DNA of 37,291 nucleotides from Verrucomicrobiota bacterium (GCA_963205105.1 CAUJJW010000188.1:1-37291); one strand, 5' to 3'. Counted from the first letter of the stretch, positions 1 to 8,448 are shown. The notes: a model not told the origin generated them from the sequence alone. Translations and numbers: made by a program.

Positions 1-1
1 C

Positions 2-703
2 GGGTTTCTGCTCGCGAAGTACCCGGTAACGAACGCCCAATACGACGCTTTTGAACGGAGTGATTACTTCCGTGAACACGGCCTGGAGAAGCGCGACAAG
101 TCCAACCCAAGGTTCAACCTGCCCAATCATCCCGTCGTCTACGTCTCCTGGCGCGACGCCATGCACTTCTGCACCTGGCTCAATGCTCAGCTCGAAGCAG
201 GCGTCCTATCCCACCAAACCTTGGGGATCCCCACCGGCGCGTCTTCCTCCGCTGGATGGAAGATTTCGTTGCCATCCGAAGCCCAGTGGGAATTGGCCGC
301 CCGCGGCCCCACCGGACGATGGCTTCCCTGGACCGACGACCGCCAAAAACCCGACGACGAAGCCTTGTTGGATCGATGCAACTGGAGAGACTCTGGCATC
401 CAGTGCACGTCGGCCGTGGGGTTGTTCCCCTCAGGCGCCGCGCCGTGTGGTGCGCTCGACATCATCGGAAATGTCTGGGAATGGACCCGGTCTGAATGGC
501 AACAGAATCCAAAATCAACCGAAGACACCGATGAGGTCGGCCTAGATTCCGACACCCTGCGCGTGTTGCGGGGCGGGTCTTGGGTCAGCAGCGACCGTGA
601 CGACCTGCGGTGCGCGGCCCGCCGCGACCGCCGTCCCGCGATCCGGTTCGACAACTTCGGTTTTCGGGTGGTGTGGGTGGGTGCGTCGGCGTCTGGTAGG
701 TGA
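2..703 (+). CDS. DGR target protein, formylglycine-generating-enzyme (FGE-sulfatase) fold, 5' partial
   Basis: The reading frame is open from the left edge, so the N-terminus is missing and about 233 residues are visible. Family landmarks are present: [12 protein letters not shown] near the start, [41 protein letters not shown] and [10 protein letters not shown] at the end. This is the C-type-lectin-like FGE-sulfatase fold, the commonest scaffold for DGR-diversified ligand-binding proteins. The final 47 codons coincide with the variable repeat, and the stop TGA at 701-703 follows it directly. I see no reason to call it an active sulfatase-modifying enzyme; a displayed binding protein is the better inference. 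Its partners are the template repeat, avd and reverse transcriptase immediately downstream. Localisation cannot be judged because the signal region is outside the window. Confidence 0.93.
   Translation, partial: GFLLAKYPVTNAQYDAFERSDYFREHGLEKRDKSNPRFNLPNHPVVYVSWRDAMHFCTWLNAQLEAGVLSHQTLGIPTGASSSAGWKISLPSEAQWELAARGPTGRWLPWTDDRQKPDDEALLDRCNWRDSGIQCTSAVGLFPSGAAPCGALDIIGNVWEWTRSEWQQNPKSTEDTDEVGLDSDTLRVLRGGSWVSSDRDDLRCAARRDRRPAIRFDNFGFRVVWVGASASGR
559..700 (+). repeat. DGR variable repeat (VR)
   Basis: This 142-bp stretch aligns without gaps to 840-981. The two differ at 18 positions: 585, 588, 591, 593, 597, 602, 616, 623, 624, 629, 630, 633, 642, 647, 648, 650, 656 and 697. Each is an adenine in the downstream copy; all 113 non-adenine positions are identical and 11 of 29 adenines are unchanged. 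This is the signature of adenine-specific mutagenic retrohoming. The GC-rich, nearly invariant 3' part (661-696) is the expected initiation-of-mutagenic-homing region. The VR covers the last codons of the target gene, including GGSW and GFRV. Confidence 0.96.
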
Positions 704-769
704 CCCAGTACCCCTTTGCTCTTTGGCCCTATGGCCCTTTTCTTCTCTCTTCTTTATCTCTCTGCTTTA

Positions 770-784
770 CGCCGCGAAGCGGCG
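770..784 (+). other. GC-rich hairpin downstream of the VR
   Basis: CGCCGC (770-775), loop GAA, GCGGCG (779-784): a perfect 6-bp stem located about 70 bp after the VR. DGR target recognition is often helped by a hairpin or cruciform just 3' of the VR, so this is a candidate, although it lies further away than in the phage prototype. A second, weaker inverted repeat, TTCCGG (798-803) with CCGGAA (815-820), lies between it and the template. Confidence 0.4.
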
Positions 785-839
785 CGGCAGAAAAAATTTC
801 CGGTTCCGCAAGGGCCGGAAGGTGGTGGCGGCGGCCGAC

Positions 840-981
840 GCGCGTGTTGCGGGGCGGGTCTTGGGACAACAACAACCATGACAACCTGCGGTGCGCAGCC
901 CGCAACGACAACCATCCCGCGAACCGGAACAACAACATCGGTTTTCGGGTGGTGTGGGTGGGTGCGTCGGCGTCTGGAAGG
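840..981 (+). ncRNA. DGR template repeat (TR), core of the template RNA
   Basis: This is the adenine-rich donor copy of the VR. Read in the VR frame it is dominated by AAC codons ([24 protein letters not shown]), the usual design that gives wide amino-acid access after adenine mutagenesis without creating stops. It is non-coding in practice and is transcribed as the RNA template that the RT copies with errors at A. The full RNA should extend beyond the repeat on both sides; its ends cannot be fixed from sequence. The stretch 704-1161 holds this repeat and hairpins but no gene. Confidence 0.95.
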
Positions 982-1072
982 CGGCCCCCTCGTGGGAAGA
1001 ACGGCGCGATGCCGGGTGGGAGCACTTCCTGCTCGGCCAGAGCCAAGAGGTCACCTAACCGTCGGCACCACG

Positions 1073-1088
1073 CCCCGCGAAGGCGGGG
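1073..1088 (+). other. Strong hairpin downstream of TR
   Basis: CCCCGC (1073-1078), loop GAAG, GCGGGG (1083-1088) forms a perfect 6-bp stem about 90 bp after the TR. It has no U tract, so it is not a classical terminator. It could structure the 3' part of the template RNA, where Avd and RT bind in studied DGRs, or mark the end of the transcript. Confidence 0.35.
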
Positions 1089-1161
1089 ACAAGACGCGGC
1101 GGCGGGCCGTGGCCGGTAGGCGTTGTCGGTTTCAGACCGGCTTGCCGAAAGTCACGGCTCG

Positions 1162-1545
1162 TCATCCTGCCTTTGGAGACCGAGCCCTGAGTTGGCGTAA
1201 CCATCCCCCGGTCATGCGCCCGGCTTCGTCGATGCAACCTATGACATGCAGAAGCTGCTGCTGGCTGATCCAAGCCTGCTCATGGACCACGCGCCAGAGC
1301 ACTCGAAGGAGTTCGAGCTGTAGGTTCAGCTCTTCGAGAACCGCTTCTTTCATCCGGGGAGACGCCCAGATCGCCCGGGTGACCATCAGCAGGGAATCCA
1401 ACGTGATGCCGTCAATTCTCTGGCCGACGGTGAATCGATGGCTCTTCGGAATATCGGCTGTGCGGTTCAGCGTCCAGGCGATGAGCTCAGAGATGACGGT
1501 GTGAAGAGGAGGGCGAGTGTCGGGCTTCATGGATATTCGAGACAT
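1162..1545 (-). CDS. avd: Avd-type DGR accessory variability protein
   Basis: A 127-aa basic helical protein of the size of Avd, the pentameric four-helix-bundle partner that binds the DGR reverse transcriptase and template RNA. Typical features are PKSHRFTVGQRI near residue 34, followed by helices such as RMKEAVLEELNLQLELLRVLWRVVHE and a C-terminal ISQQQLLHVIGCIDEAGRMTGGWLRQ. This follows the 23S intervening-sequence/Avd family pattern. The gene is on the minus strand, opposite to target, TR and RT, and its 5' end overlaps the RT start region (1517-1545). A second ATG at 1530 would remove most of the overlap. Neither start has a clear Shine-Dalgarno sequence. Confidence 0.85.
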   Translation of the reverse strand: MSRISMKPDTRPPLHTVISELIAWTLNRTADIPKSHRFTVGQRIDGITLDSLLMVTRAIWASPRMKEAVLEELNLQLELLRVLWRVVHEQAWISQQQLLHVIGCIDEAGRMTGGWLRQLRARSPKAG

Positions 1546-2632
1546 GCTGACAAGCTTGCCGCCACGGCAACTGCGTCAGGTGTGCACCCTCGAGAGGGTG
1601 GCGTCATGGGAAAACCTTTTCACTGCAGCAAACCTCGCCCGACGAGGAAAGAGCCGCCGTCCGGACGTCGAAGCTTGGTGGATGAAGCGAGAGAGCGAAC
1701 TGGACCGTCTTCGGCGGGAACTGCTCGACCGATCGTGGCAACCCGGCGGATACCGAATCTTCACCATCCGGGAGCCGAAGCGCAGGGAGATCGCCGCGGC
1801 TCCGTTCCGGGATCGCGTCGCGCATCACGCGTTGTGTCGATGGTTGGGTCCAGTGCTCGAACATCGCTTCATCGCGCGGAGCTACTCCTGTCAGATCGGC
1901 AAAGGAACGATGGCGGCGCGGGAGACCTGTCGTCGGCTGGTCAACCAATACGCGTTTGTTCTTAAATGCGACGTCCGGAAGTTCTACCCCAATCTGGATC
2001 ACGCGATCCTATTACAGAAGCTGCGACAGCGGATCGCCTGCCCTGGCGTCTTGGATATGGTAGAGCGGATCGTGGCGAGCTTTCGGACTGGACCCGAGCT
2101 ACCGCCTGCATGGTTCACGGGAGATGACCTGTTTGCGGTGACGCGTCCGCGAGGCCTGCCGATTGGGAACCTGACCAGCCAGCTCTGGGGCAATTTCTAC
2201 CTCGACGATCTGGACCACGCACTTGTGGAATCTGAAAGGCACGGAGCCTATCTCCGGTACACCGACGATTTCCTGATCTTCGGGGATGACAAGAACCGGC
2301 TTTGGGAGCTCCGGCAGCGAGTCATCGACGAGTTGGCGGCCGTACGCCTCCGGCTGGCGGAACCAAAGTCGCGCCTTCTGTTGACGGAGGAAGGAGTTCC
2401 ATTCTGTGGATTCGTCTTCCGGCCGAACCATCGACCGCGCGTTCTGGGTGCCACGAAGAGGCGGTTCTTCTCCCGCTGGCGGACACTAGAGAGTGCGAGG
2501 AGAATCCCGGAGCTATCCCGATTCGTCGTCGCGTGGTTCCAGTTCAGTCGGGAAGGAAACACCGTTGGTTTGCGTAAGGGGCTTTGGACGAAAGGCGCTC
2601 GGCAAGGCGTGTTCTCCCACCGTCGGGGATAA
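1517..2632 (+). CDS. DGR reverse transcriptase
   Basis: A 371-aa reverse transcriptase with the palm motifs in order: KCDVRKFYPNLDH with the first catalytic Asp near residue 152; RGLPIGNLTSQLWGNFYL around 212-230, where GNLTSQ replaces the QGxxxSP of other RTs and is the DGR-clade signature; and YLRYTDDFLIF with YTDD at 248-251. The N-terminal ENLFTAANLARRGK is also typical of DGR RTs. No maturase or integrase domain follows. I chose GTG 1517 because AGGAGG (1507-1512) lies 4 nt upstream; ATGs at 1529 and 1544 lack a well-placed site. The stop TAA shares its last base with the next ATG (TAATG at 2630-2634), suggesting translational coupling. Confidence 0.95.
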   Translation: MSGFMDIRDMLTSLPPRQLRQVCTLERVASWENLFTAANLARRGKSRRPDVEAWWMKRESELDRLRRELLDRSWQPGGYRIFTIREPKRREIAAAPFRDRVAHHALCRWLGPVLEHRFIARSYSCQIGKGTMAARETCRRLVNQYAFVLKCDVRKFYPNLDHAILLQKLRQRIACPGVLDMVERIVASFRTGPELPPAWFTGDDLFAVTRPRGLPIGNLTSQLWGNFYLDDLDHALVESERHGAYLRYTDDFLIFGDDKNRLWELRQRVIDELAAVRLRLAEPKSRLLLTEEGVPFCGFVFRPNHRPRVLGATKRRFFSRWRTLESARRIPELSRFVVAWFQFSREGNTVGLRKGLWTKGARQGVFSHRRG

Positions 2633-2982
2633 TGGACGGAATCTCCGTTCACCCCAACCGCATGCCGCCCGAGGCTCACCTGGCTCCGGGAGGCGCCAAG
2701 CCCACCGATCCCGCCTCCTTGGCGTTGGTGCGGGACGCGTTGACCGCGGAGCTGAATGAGCAACGGGCCACGTCCAAGGCCCTGATTGAGCATGCTCAGT
2801 CGCTGGACAAGGTGCTGAAGCAGTTGGACACCCAAACCCAGGAGTTCCGCGAAATCGCCCGCAAGGGACTTCAGATTCACGGACAACTCCAAGCGGTCAG
2901 CAACCGGCTCGAATCGCTGGAATCGCGCCTTCGCAGTCTGCCGGTGAAACCCGACCCCATCCCCAGTGCGGATCCTCATTGA
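2632..2982 (+). CDS. Small predicted coiled-coil protein, unknown function
   Basis: A 116-aa protein starting at ATG 2632, the A of which is the last base of the RT stop codon. After a proline-rich N-terminus, residues 35-100 are a predicted coiled coil (ALVRDALTAELNEQRATSK, LDKVLKQLDTQTQEFREIA, LQAVSNRLESLESRLRSL), and the C-terminus is again proline-rich. There is no membrane segment and no recognised family. It may be the first gene of the mobilisation block read through from the DGR, or a small oligomerising accessory protein of that block. The spacing suggests co-expression with the RT; the role is not known. Confidence 0.6.
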   Translation: MDGISVHPNRMPPEAHLAPGGAKPTDPASLALVRDALTAELNEQRATSKALIEHAQSLDKVLKQLDTQTQEFREIARKGLQIHGQLQAVSNRLESLESRLRSLPVKPDPIPSADPH

Positions 2983-3021
2983 GAACGTCGGAAACCTGCC
3001 ACCCAACCTCTCATCCCCGGA

Positions 3022-3321
3022 ATGCCTCCCATGGACCTCAATGCCCTTCGAACTCAGGTCGCACTCCCGGCCCGTCTGAACGTGGAACAGACCGCTGCCA
3101 TGCTGGGATTTCAACCTCACGACATCCCAACCCTGGTGGCGGCGGGCCTGCTCTTCCCGCTGGGTCGCGCCGCCAAAGGCAAGAACACCGTGAAGTACTT
3201 TGCCTTGGTCGAAGTCGAGGAGCGACGGCGCGATCCCAAATGGCTCTCGAAAGCCACCGACGCTGCCTATGCGCGATTCGCCGGACGCCCGCGCCGCGAC
3301 GAGGAGTCGGACGCGGAATGA
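3022..3321 (+). CDS. Small helix-turn-helix protein, excisionase-like
   Basis: A 99-aa protein (M1 at 3022, alternative M4 at 3031). LPARLNVEQTAAMLGFQPHDIPTLVAAGLL reads as the winged-helix turn of excisionase/MerR-like DNA-binding domains, and GKNTVKYFALVEVEERRRDPKWLSKATDAAYARF as the following wing and helix. The C-terminus is charged. It lies 39 bp after the coiled-coil gene on the same strand and precedes the mobilisation genes. A role as regulator or excision factor of the element is inference; only the DNA-binding fold is supported. Confidence 0.6.
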   Translation: MPPMDLNALRTQVALPARLNVEQTAAMLGFQPHDIPTLVAAGLLFPLGRAAKGKNTVKYFALVEVEERRRDPKWLSKATDAAYARFAGRPRRDEESDAE

Positions 3322-3330
3322 AGGAGCCGC

Positions 3331-3648
3331 TTATGTCGAGGAACCTTTGGATTCCACCCTGGCGGCGAGTCGATCGGCGACCGTCACTGCCGGCCGTGAT
3401 CGCGGCCCGTTCGCCCCGTTGCCACCAGGGCGTTCTCGCATGGCTGTGCGGATTTCACGCGAATGCCCCGCGGCGTAGCGCAAGGCGGAACGCACGGCGC
3501 CCACGGGGAGGCAAAACCGTCGTGCGGTACTCCGGAGGTCGCCACGGGCCGCCTCGAAGCCCACGATGATCCACCAGACCGGCACGTTCCAGTCCGCCAG
3601 ATAGGCCGCCCGTCCACCGTTGATTTCACGAAATTCGATCTCGTCCAT
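3331..3648 (-). CDS. DUF433-family protein (antitoxin-like)
   Basis: A 105-aa protein, chosen to start at MDEIEFREINGG (3648) because the sequence upstream in this frame is low-complexity and unlike the family. Residues 10-60 (LADWNVPVWWIIVGFEAARGDLRSTARRFCLPVGAVRSALRYAAGHSREI) match the DUF433 layout: a short strand, then a helix-turn-helix ending in RxALxYAxxHxxEI. Such proteins often act as antitoxins of DUF5615 PIN-like toxins. No such toxin is adjacent, so this copy is orphaned or has another use. The C-terminal 35 residues are low-complexity. Confidence 0.6.
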   Translation of the reverse strand: MDEIEFREINGGRAAYLADWNVPVWWIIVGFEAARGDLRSTARRFCLPVGAVRSALRYAAGHSREIRTAMRERPGGNGANGPRSRPAVTVADRLAARVESKGSST

Positions 3649-3692
3649 CGGTGCGCCTCCTCCGCGCACCGGCGATCGTAACACAGCCCGGG

Positions 3693-4196
3693 CTACCGGG
3701 TGAAGAGCCACGACGCCATCGAGCGGAGGAAGCCAACCTGCGATCCTCCTCGGGCCAGGCATTCCTCCACGAACCGGACGAACGGTGGATCCCGGTGGGG
3801 CCGGGTCCGATTCCAGACGTCACGGGGTATGGGTAAGGCGAGGAACTCCATCAGATCGCGACCATACGCCTCCCGCGACACCATCCGATGGCGCACCGCC
3901 ATCTCCCAGCCAGTCTGAAAGTGAACCAACACGATGTTGAGGAATTCCTCCTCGGCCGGTGTCACCGGATCGCGCACCAGATCCACCTCGGGAGCCAGAA
4001 TCCGGGCCAATTCCGGTCGCCGGTGCACTTCGCTCCAAAGCTCCCGATGGTGTTCGGTGAGTTTCAGAAGTGCGCTGAGGCGCAAGGATCGGGCGCCCTG
4101 ATGCAAGGCCGCACCCGTAAAAAGCAGGCTGCCGACGATTCCAGCGCCCTGAAGAAGATTCACCCAATTGTCCGCCAGCCACCCGACCCCATCCAT
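3693..4196 (-). CDS. Small membrane-anchored protein, DUF4760/DUF6082-like
   Basis: A 167-aa protein taken from MDGVGWLADNW (4196). One N-terminal membrane span (LLQGAGIVGSLLFTGAALHQG, about 15-35) precedes a helical soluble domain with LSALLKLTEHHRELWSEVHRRPELARIL, EEEFLNIVLVHFQTGWEMAVRHRMV and a closing FVRFVEECL. The layout is that of small membrane proteins annotated DUF4760 or DUF6082, whose function is unknown. It diverges from the coupling-protein gene across a 138-bp spacer, which should hold promoters for both; I see no clear -35/-10 pair there. Confidence 0.6.
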   Translation of the reverse strand: MDGVGWLADNWVNLLQGAGIVGSLLFTGAALHQGARSLRLSALLKLTEHHRELWSEVHRRPELARILAPEVDLVRDPVTPAEEEFLNIVLVHFQTGWEMAVRHRMVSREAYGRDLMEFLALPIPRDVWNRTRPHRDPPFVRFVEECLARGGSQVGFLRSMASWLFTR

Positions 4197-4334
4197 CGAT
4201 CCGATCGTGTACCACGAAACGGAGCGGCGAGGGGAGTCCCCTTCGGCGAATCCTAAAACAATCACCCCCTTGCGCGCCGGGCATCCCTCGCGCTATGTCC
4301 GGAACTGTCCCTCACCGATTCCGTGGAGGCGGTC

Positions 4335-5936
4335 ATGTTCTTTTCCAATTCAGCGCTGGCCCTCCTGGGCTTGGGAGGTGGTGCGATCGCCACCATGGCC
4401 CTTGCACGGGTAATTCGGCGTCGGCGCTCCACCATCTCGGCATCCCACGTGCGCGGACGGGCCCTGAAGCCCATGGATCGACTTTCGAAGTCTCAATCCG
4501 ACACATCGCTTCCACCCGCAGGTGGACTTCAGTTCGGCCGCCATTGGCTGCCCAGTCGAGCCGCCCACGGGCACTTCGCCTTCATTGGCGCTACCGGGAG
4601 TGGGAAGACACTCCTGCAGCGGCTGCTCATTCAATCGGCGGTGGCTGGCATCGGCATCGGTCGTGGCAATCGCGCCTTGGTATACGACGCCAAGCAGGAC
4701 GTGCTCTCGATCCTCGCGGGCATGAAGCCGCGCTGCCCGATCCGACTGCTACACCCGCTCGATTCCCGCGCGTCCGCCTGGAACATGGCCCGCGATATCA
4801 CATCGCCGAGTTCTGCCCTGCAAATGGCGACATTGCTCATCCCGCAATCCAACAAGGACACGAACCCGTTCTTTTCCAACGCCGCCCGACATCTGCTCTT
4901 CGGCGTCATCTCGACCTTCATTCTGCGCGCACCGGGAACCTGGACGTTTCGCCAGGTCCTGCTCGCCGTGCGCGATGCCAAGGTCCTGCGATTGGTGTTG
5001 AGCCAGGAGGAGTCAACGCAACATCTCCTCCAATACTTCGAACACGAGGGCACCTTTCAGAACATCGTCTCCACCATCCTGACCTGCACCGCCCCGTTCG
5101 AGACCATCGCCGCCTGTTGGGATCGGACCACCTCGACCATCAGCCTTCGCGATTGGCTGACTGAGGAGTCCATCCTGGTGCTCGGCAACGACGAAGCGCA
5201 CCGGGTGGCCGTCGATACCTTGAATCGCCTGATCTTCCAGAGATTGACCGAGTTGATCCTGGCGCTTCCCGAGGCCAAGACCCCGGGGCACCGCCAGACC
5301 TGGCTGTTCCTGGATGAAGTCCGAGAGATGGGAAAACTGGAAGGGCTCTCCCGGTTGCTCACCAAGAGCCGAAGCGCCGGTGCCGCCGTTTGCCTTGGTC
5401 TGCAGGATACCAGCGGGATGAAAGATGCCTACGGCCCAGAGGTGGCCGAGGAACTCCTGGCCCAATGCAATTCCAAGGCGATCCTTCGACTCAACGGCCC
5501 GGAAACCGCCAGTTGGGCTTCCCGGCTCTTCGGCATGCGGGAGGTTTTGGAGCGCGCTCGCAACCACAGCCAAAGCCGGAGTTTTCGGTCGCTGGGGTTG
5601 GACTCGGGAGGAAGCCGAGGCGAGTCGATTTCAAACGGCATTGTGAAGCGGGAGGTAGTGCTGGATTCCGAGTTCCTCGATCTGCCCGAGACCACCCCCG
5701 AAAATGGACTCTCCGCGTACTTCCTGACCCCGACCCTCGGAGGATTCCGGGATGTCCTGCCCGGCGACTGGATCACTCGCACGTTGATTCCCGCCGACCC
5801 GTCGACCCCCAACGCGATGCCTCGACCGGAATCCGACCAATACCTTCGCCCGTGGTGCCAGGACGACGTTCATGCTTTGCGCCTCCAACCCACCACCCCC
5901 TCGGCCCTTCTGCCGGTGGAACAGGCTGCCGCATGA
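4335..5936 (+). CDS. Type IV coupling protein, VirD4/TrwB/TraD-like
   Basis: A 533-aa ATPase of the conjugation coupling-protein family, which delivers the relaxase-DNA complex to a type IV secretion channel. There is one N-terminal membrane segment (about 3-22). The Walker A GATGSGKT is near residues 85-92, and TWLFLDEVREM near 322 is Walker B. KSRSAGAAVCLGLQDTSGM and the downstream NSKAILRLNGPETA fit the TraD C-terminal RecA-like core. ATG 4335 was preferred over GTG 4323 because GGAGG (4325-4329) lies 5 nt before it. The gene sits directly before the MobF relaxase, the TrwB-TrwC order. No other secretion-channel gene is in the window, so mobilisation in trans or channel genes outside the window are both possible. 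Confidence 0.9.
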   Translation: MFFSNSALALLGLGGGAIATMALARVIRRRRSTISASHVRGRALKPMDRLSKSQSDTSLPPAGGLQFGRHWLPSRAAHGHFAFIGATGSGKTLLQRLLIQSAVAGIGIGRGNRALVYDAKQDVLSILAGMKPRCPIRLLHPLDSRASAWNMARDITSPSSALQMATLLIPQSNKDTNPFFSNAARHLLFGVISTFILRAPGTWTFRQVLLAVRDAKVLRLVLSQEESTQHLLQYFEHEGTFQNIVSTILTCTAPFETIAACWDRTTSTISLRDWLTEESILVLGNDEAHRVAVDTLNRLIFQRLTELILALPEAKTPGHRQTWLFLDEVREMGKLEGLSRLLTKSRSAGAAVCLGLQDTSGMKDAYGPEVAEELLAQCNSKAILRLNGPETASWASRLFGMREVLERARNHSQSRSFRSLGLDSGGSRGESISNGIVKREVVLDSEFLDLPETTPENGLSAYFLTPTLGGFRDVLPGDWITRTLIPADPSTPNAMPRPESDQYLRPWCQDDVHALRLQPTTPSALLPVEQAAA

Positions 5937-6021
5937 ATCCCTACCCGATACAACCCGATTCCAGTTCGATCCCGATCCACACACCACGCATTAAACTGCG
6001 TTTGATTTAGCGAGGTGGCTG

Positions 6022-8448
6022 GTGTTGTCGATTTCGAAGGCGATCAAGGGCGGCGGACAGGGCGAGTACTACCTGAATCTGGCGTCCAGCGACGACTACT
6101 ACCTCGACGGGGAGGAACCGCCTGGGTTCTGGCTGGGGCAAGGCGCGCGAGCCCTCGGGCTGGAGGGTACGCTGAACAAGGACCAGTTTCGAAATCTGTT
6201 CCAAGGCCTCGGTCCGGACGGGCAAACCGAGCTGGTTCGAAATGCAGGTTCCCCGAACCGACGTTCCGGATGGGACCTGACCTGGAGCGTTCCCAAGTCG
6301 GTCAGCACGGCCTGGAGCCAGGCGTCTCCCGAAGTTCGACAACAGATCGAGGCAGCGGTGAATCAGGCGGCCGGCGAGGGGACTCGCTACCTCGAAGGCA
6401 TCGGGGTGGTCACCCGCCGGGGCGAGGACGGGGTGATCCGCGAGAACGCTTCGCTGGTGTTCGCTGCCTTCCCACATTCCACCAGTCGCGCCCAAGACCC
6501 ACAGCTCCATGTGCACACGCTGCTACTCAATGTCTGCGTTCGGCCAAACGGATCCACCGGCACCATCGATCCACGCGAACTCTTCCGGCATCAGCACACC
6601 GCCGACGCCATGTTCCGGGTCGAACTGGCGGCTCAATTGGAACAGCGTTTGGGGCTGCGCGCCGTCCGGGATGGGCGCGCGTTCGAAGTGTTCGGCGTCG
6701 ACCGTGAACTCATGGGCACGTTCTCCAAGCGACGCCGGGAGATCGAATCGGTTCTGACTGAACGAGGCCTCTCGGGATCGAAGGCTGCCGAGGCGGTCGC
6801 CTTCGAAACCCGGGCTCGAAAAGTCGCCCGTCCCCGGGAGGAACTGTTCGCCGAATGGCAACAGGTGGGACGCGATCACCACTGGAGCACCCGGGAATTG
6901 TCGTGGCTGCTGGAGACTCCATTCCGCCCCCGCGACCTGACGGTCGAGCGTCGGGTGACCTCGGACACTGCCCTCGACCGTCTCACCTTGCACGAGAGCC
7001 ATTTTGCCATCCGCGATCTCACCCGGGCCATCGCCGAGGAAGCCCAGGGCCGGGGACTCGATGCTGCCGACGTTCGCAAGCTCCGGGATGCCCTGCTCCG
7101 TTCTCGCCGCCTCATTCCCCTCGGGGAGTACCGGCGCGAGGAACGCTTCACCACCCAGGAGGTGCTCCAAGCCGAGAAGCAACTGCTGGCAACGGCCGCA
7201 GGTCTTCGCCAAGCAGAGTCACCGATCGCCAATCCACCGTGGATCACCGACCTGGTTCTCGATCAACACCCCACTCTCAGCTCCGAACAGCGCACCGCCA
7301 TCGAATCGGTCACGGCGTCACGCGGCGGCATTCAACTGGTGTCGGGCATGGCTGGTACCGGGAAGTCCTTCGCCTTTGGTGTGGCGCGGGAGATCTGGGA
7401 AATCCAGGGACTGTCCGTCGCCGGCGCCTGCCTCAGCGGCAAAGCGGCTTCCGGTCTCCAGGAAGGAAGCGGTATCCCCAGCCAAACGCTCCACCGATTG
7501 CTAGGCGAGATTCAGCGGGGCGAACGCGTTCTGGATCCCCGATCGGTGGTGCTCATCGACGAAGCCGCCATGGTGGGGACCCGCCAACTGCGCGATGTCG
7601 CAGTCGCCTGCTCCACCGCGGGCGCGAAACTGGTCCTCGCCGGCGACGCAGGCCAGCTTCAGTCCATCGAAGCGGGAGGTGGATTCGCCGCCCTTTCCCG
7701 GTCATTGGGCACCGCCGATCTGACTCAGATCCTCCGACAACGCGAAGCGTGGGCCCGGAAAGCGGTGAAGGATTTCGCCTTTGGACGCGCCGAAGTCGCC
7801 TTGGCAGCCTACGACGCCCGGGGACTGCTGACCGTGCAGGCAGAACCGGAAAGCGCCGAGGGCCGTCTTCTCGCCGACTGGTGCCGCACGGGCAGGGACG
7901 ATCCACGCGGACGCGTCATCCTCGGCGGCACCCAGGCGGAGGTCGCGCGACTGAACGCCCTCGCCCAACAAGCGCGCCTCGACGCCGGGCGATTGGTCGG
8001 GGAACCCGTGCGGGTGGGGGAGGAACGCTTCTTTCTGAACGATCGCGTTCTGTTTCTCCGCAACAACGCCACGCTCGGGGTTTTCAACGGCGAGATGGGA
8101 ACCTTGATGAACCGCGAGGGAACCGCGCTGACCATCGCCATGGATCACACGCGCGACGTGAAGATCGATTGCGCCAAGTATTCCCACCTGCAACTCGGCT
8201 ATGCGATGACCACCCACCGCGCCCAAGGAATCACAGCCGAGGAGGTGTTCGTGCTCACCGGCACCATGCAGTCCCGCGAACTGACCTACGTCCAAGCCTC
8301 ACGCGCCCGCGGCACCACTCGAATCTACATCAGCGGCGAACCCATCGAGGAAGCCGCCCACCGCATGAACCACAGCCGCCCTAAGCAAATGGCCCACGAC
8401 GTCGCCAAAACCAACGGCCTGACCCACGAGCTCCTGCATACCCCGTAA
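6022..8448 (+). CDS. mobF: MobF-family conjugative relaxase-helicase, TrwC/TraI-like
   Basis: An 808-aa protein that nicks at oriT and unwinds the transferred strand. Catalytic tyrosine pairs appear at residues 16-17 (GEYYLNL) and 26-27 (DDYYLDGE). LTWSVPKSVSTAW is the family's SAPKSVS motif, and the three-histidine metal site is H152, H163 and H165 (HSTSRAQDPQLHVHTLLLN). The RecD-like helicase follows: Walker A GMAGTGKS near 442, Walker B VVLIDEAAMVG near 508, and a C-terminal TTHRAQGITAEEVFVL and YVQASRARGTTRIYI. The GTG start has GAGG 6 nt upstream (6012-6015). At 808 aa it is shorter than F TraI and close to TrwC, with both activities retained. The nic site is not identified. Confidence 0.95.
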   Translation: MLSISKAIKGGGQGEYYLNLASSDDYYLDGEEPPGFWLGQGARALGLEGTLNKDQFRNLFQGLGPDGQTELVRNAGSPNRRSGWDLTWSVPKSVSTAWSQASPEVRQQIEAAVNQAAGEGTRYLEGIGVVTRRGEDGVIRENASLVFAAFPHSTSRAQDPQLHVHTLLLNVCVRPNGSTGTIDPRELFRHQHTADAMFRVELAAQLEQRLGLRAVRDGRAFEVFGVDRELMGTFSKRRREIESVLTERGLSGSKAAEAVAFETRARKVARPREELFAEWQQVGRDHHWSTRELSWLLETPFRPRDLTVERRVTSDTALDRLTLHESHFAIRDLTRAIAEEAQGRGLDAADVRKLRDALLRSRRLIPLGEYRREERFTTQEVLQAEKQLLATAAGLRQAESPIANPPWITDLVLDQHPTLSSEQRTAIESVTASRGGIQLVSGMAGTGKSFAFGVAREIWEIQGLSVAGACLSGKAASGLQEGSGIPSQTLHRLLGEIQRGERVLDPRSVVLIDEAAMVGTRQLRDVAVACSTAGAKLVLAGDAGQLQSIEAGGGFAALSRSLGTADLTQILRQREAWARKAVKDFAFGRAEVALAAYDARGLLTVQAEPESAEGRLLADWCRTGRDDPRGRVILGGTQAEVARLNALAQQARLDAGRLVGEPVRVGEERFFLNDRVLFLRNNATLGVFNGEMGTLMNREGTALTIAMDHTRDVKIDCAKYSHLQLGYAMTTHRAQGITAEEVFVLTGTMQSRELTYVQASRARGTTRIYISGEPIEEAAHRMNHSRPKQMAHDVAKTNGLTHELLHTP

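Noticed and set aside
2248..3120. 290-codon open frame on the minus strand
   Set aside because: It runs antisense to the RT catalytic region and the coiled-coil gene, with low-complexity composition and no motif.
6855..8384. Long open frame overlapping mobF on the same strand
   Set aside because: It is an Arg/Pro-rich shadow in GC-rich DNA. The mobF frame contains all relaxase and helicase motifs.
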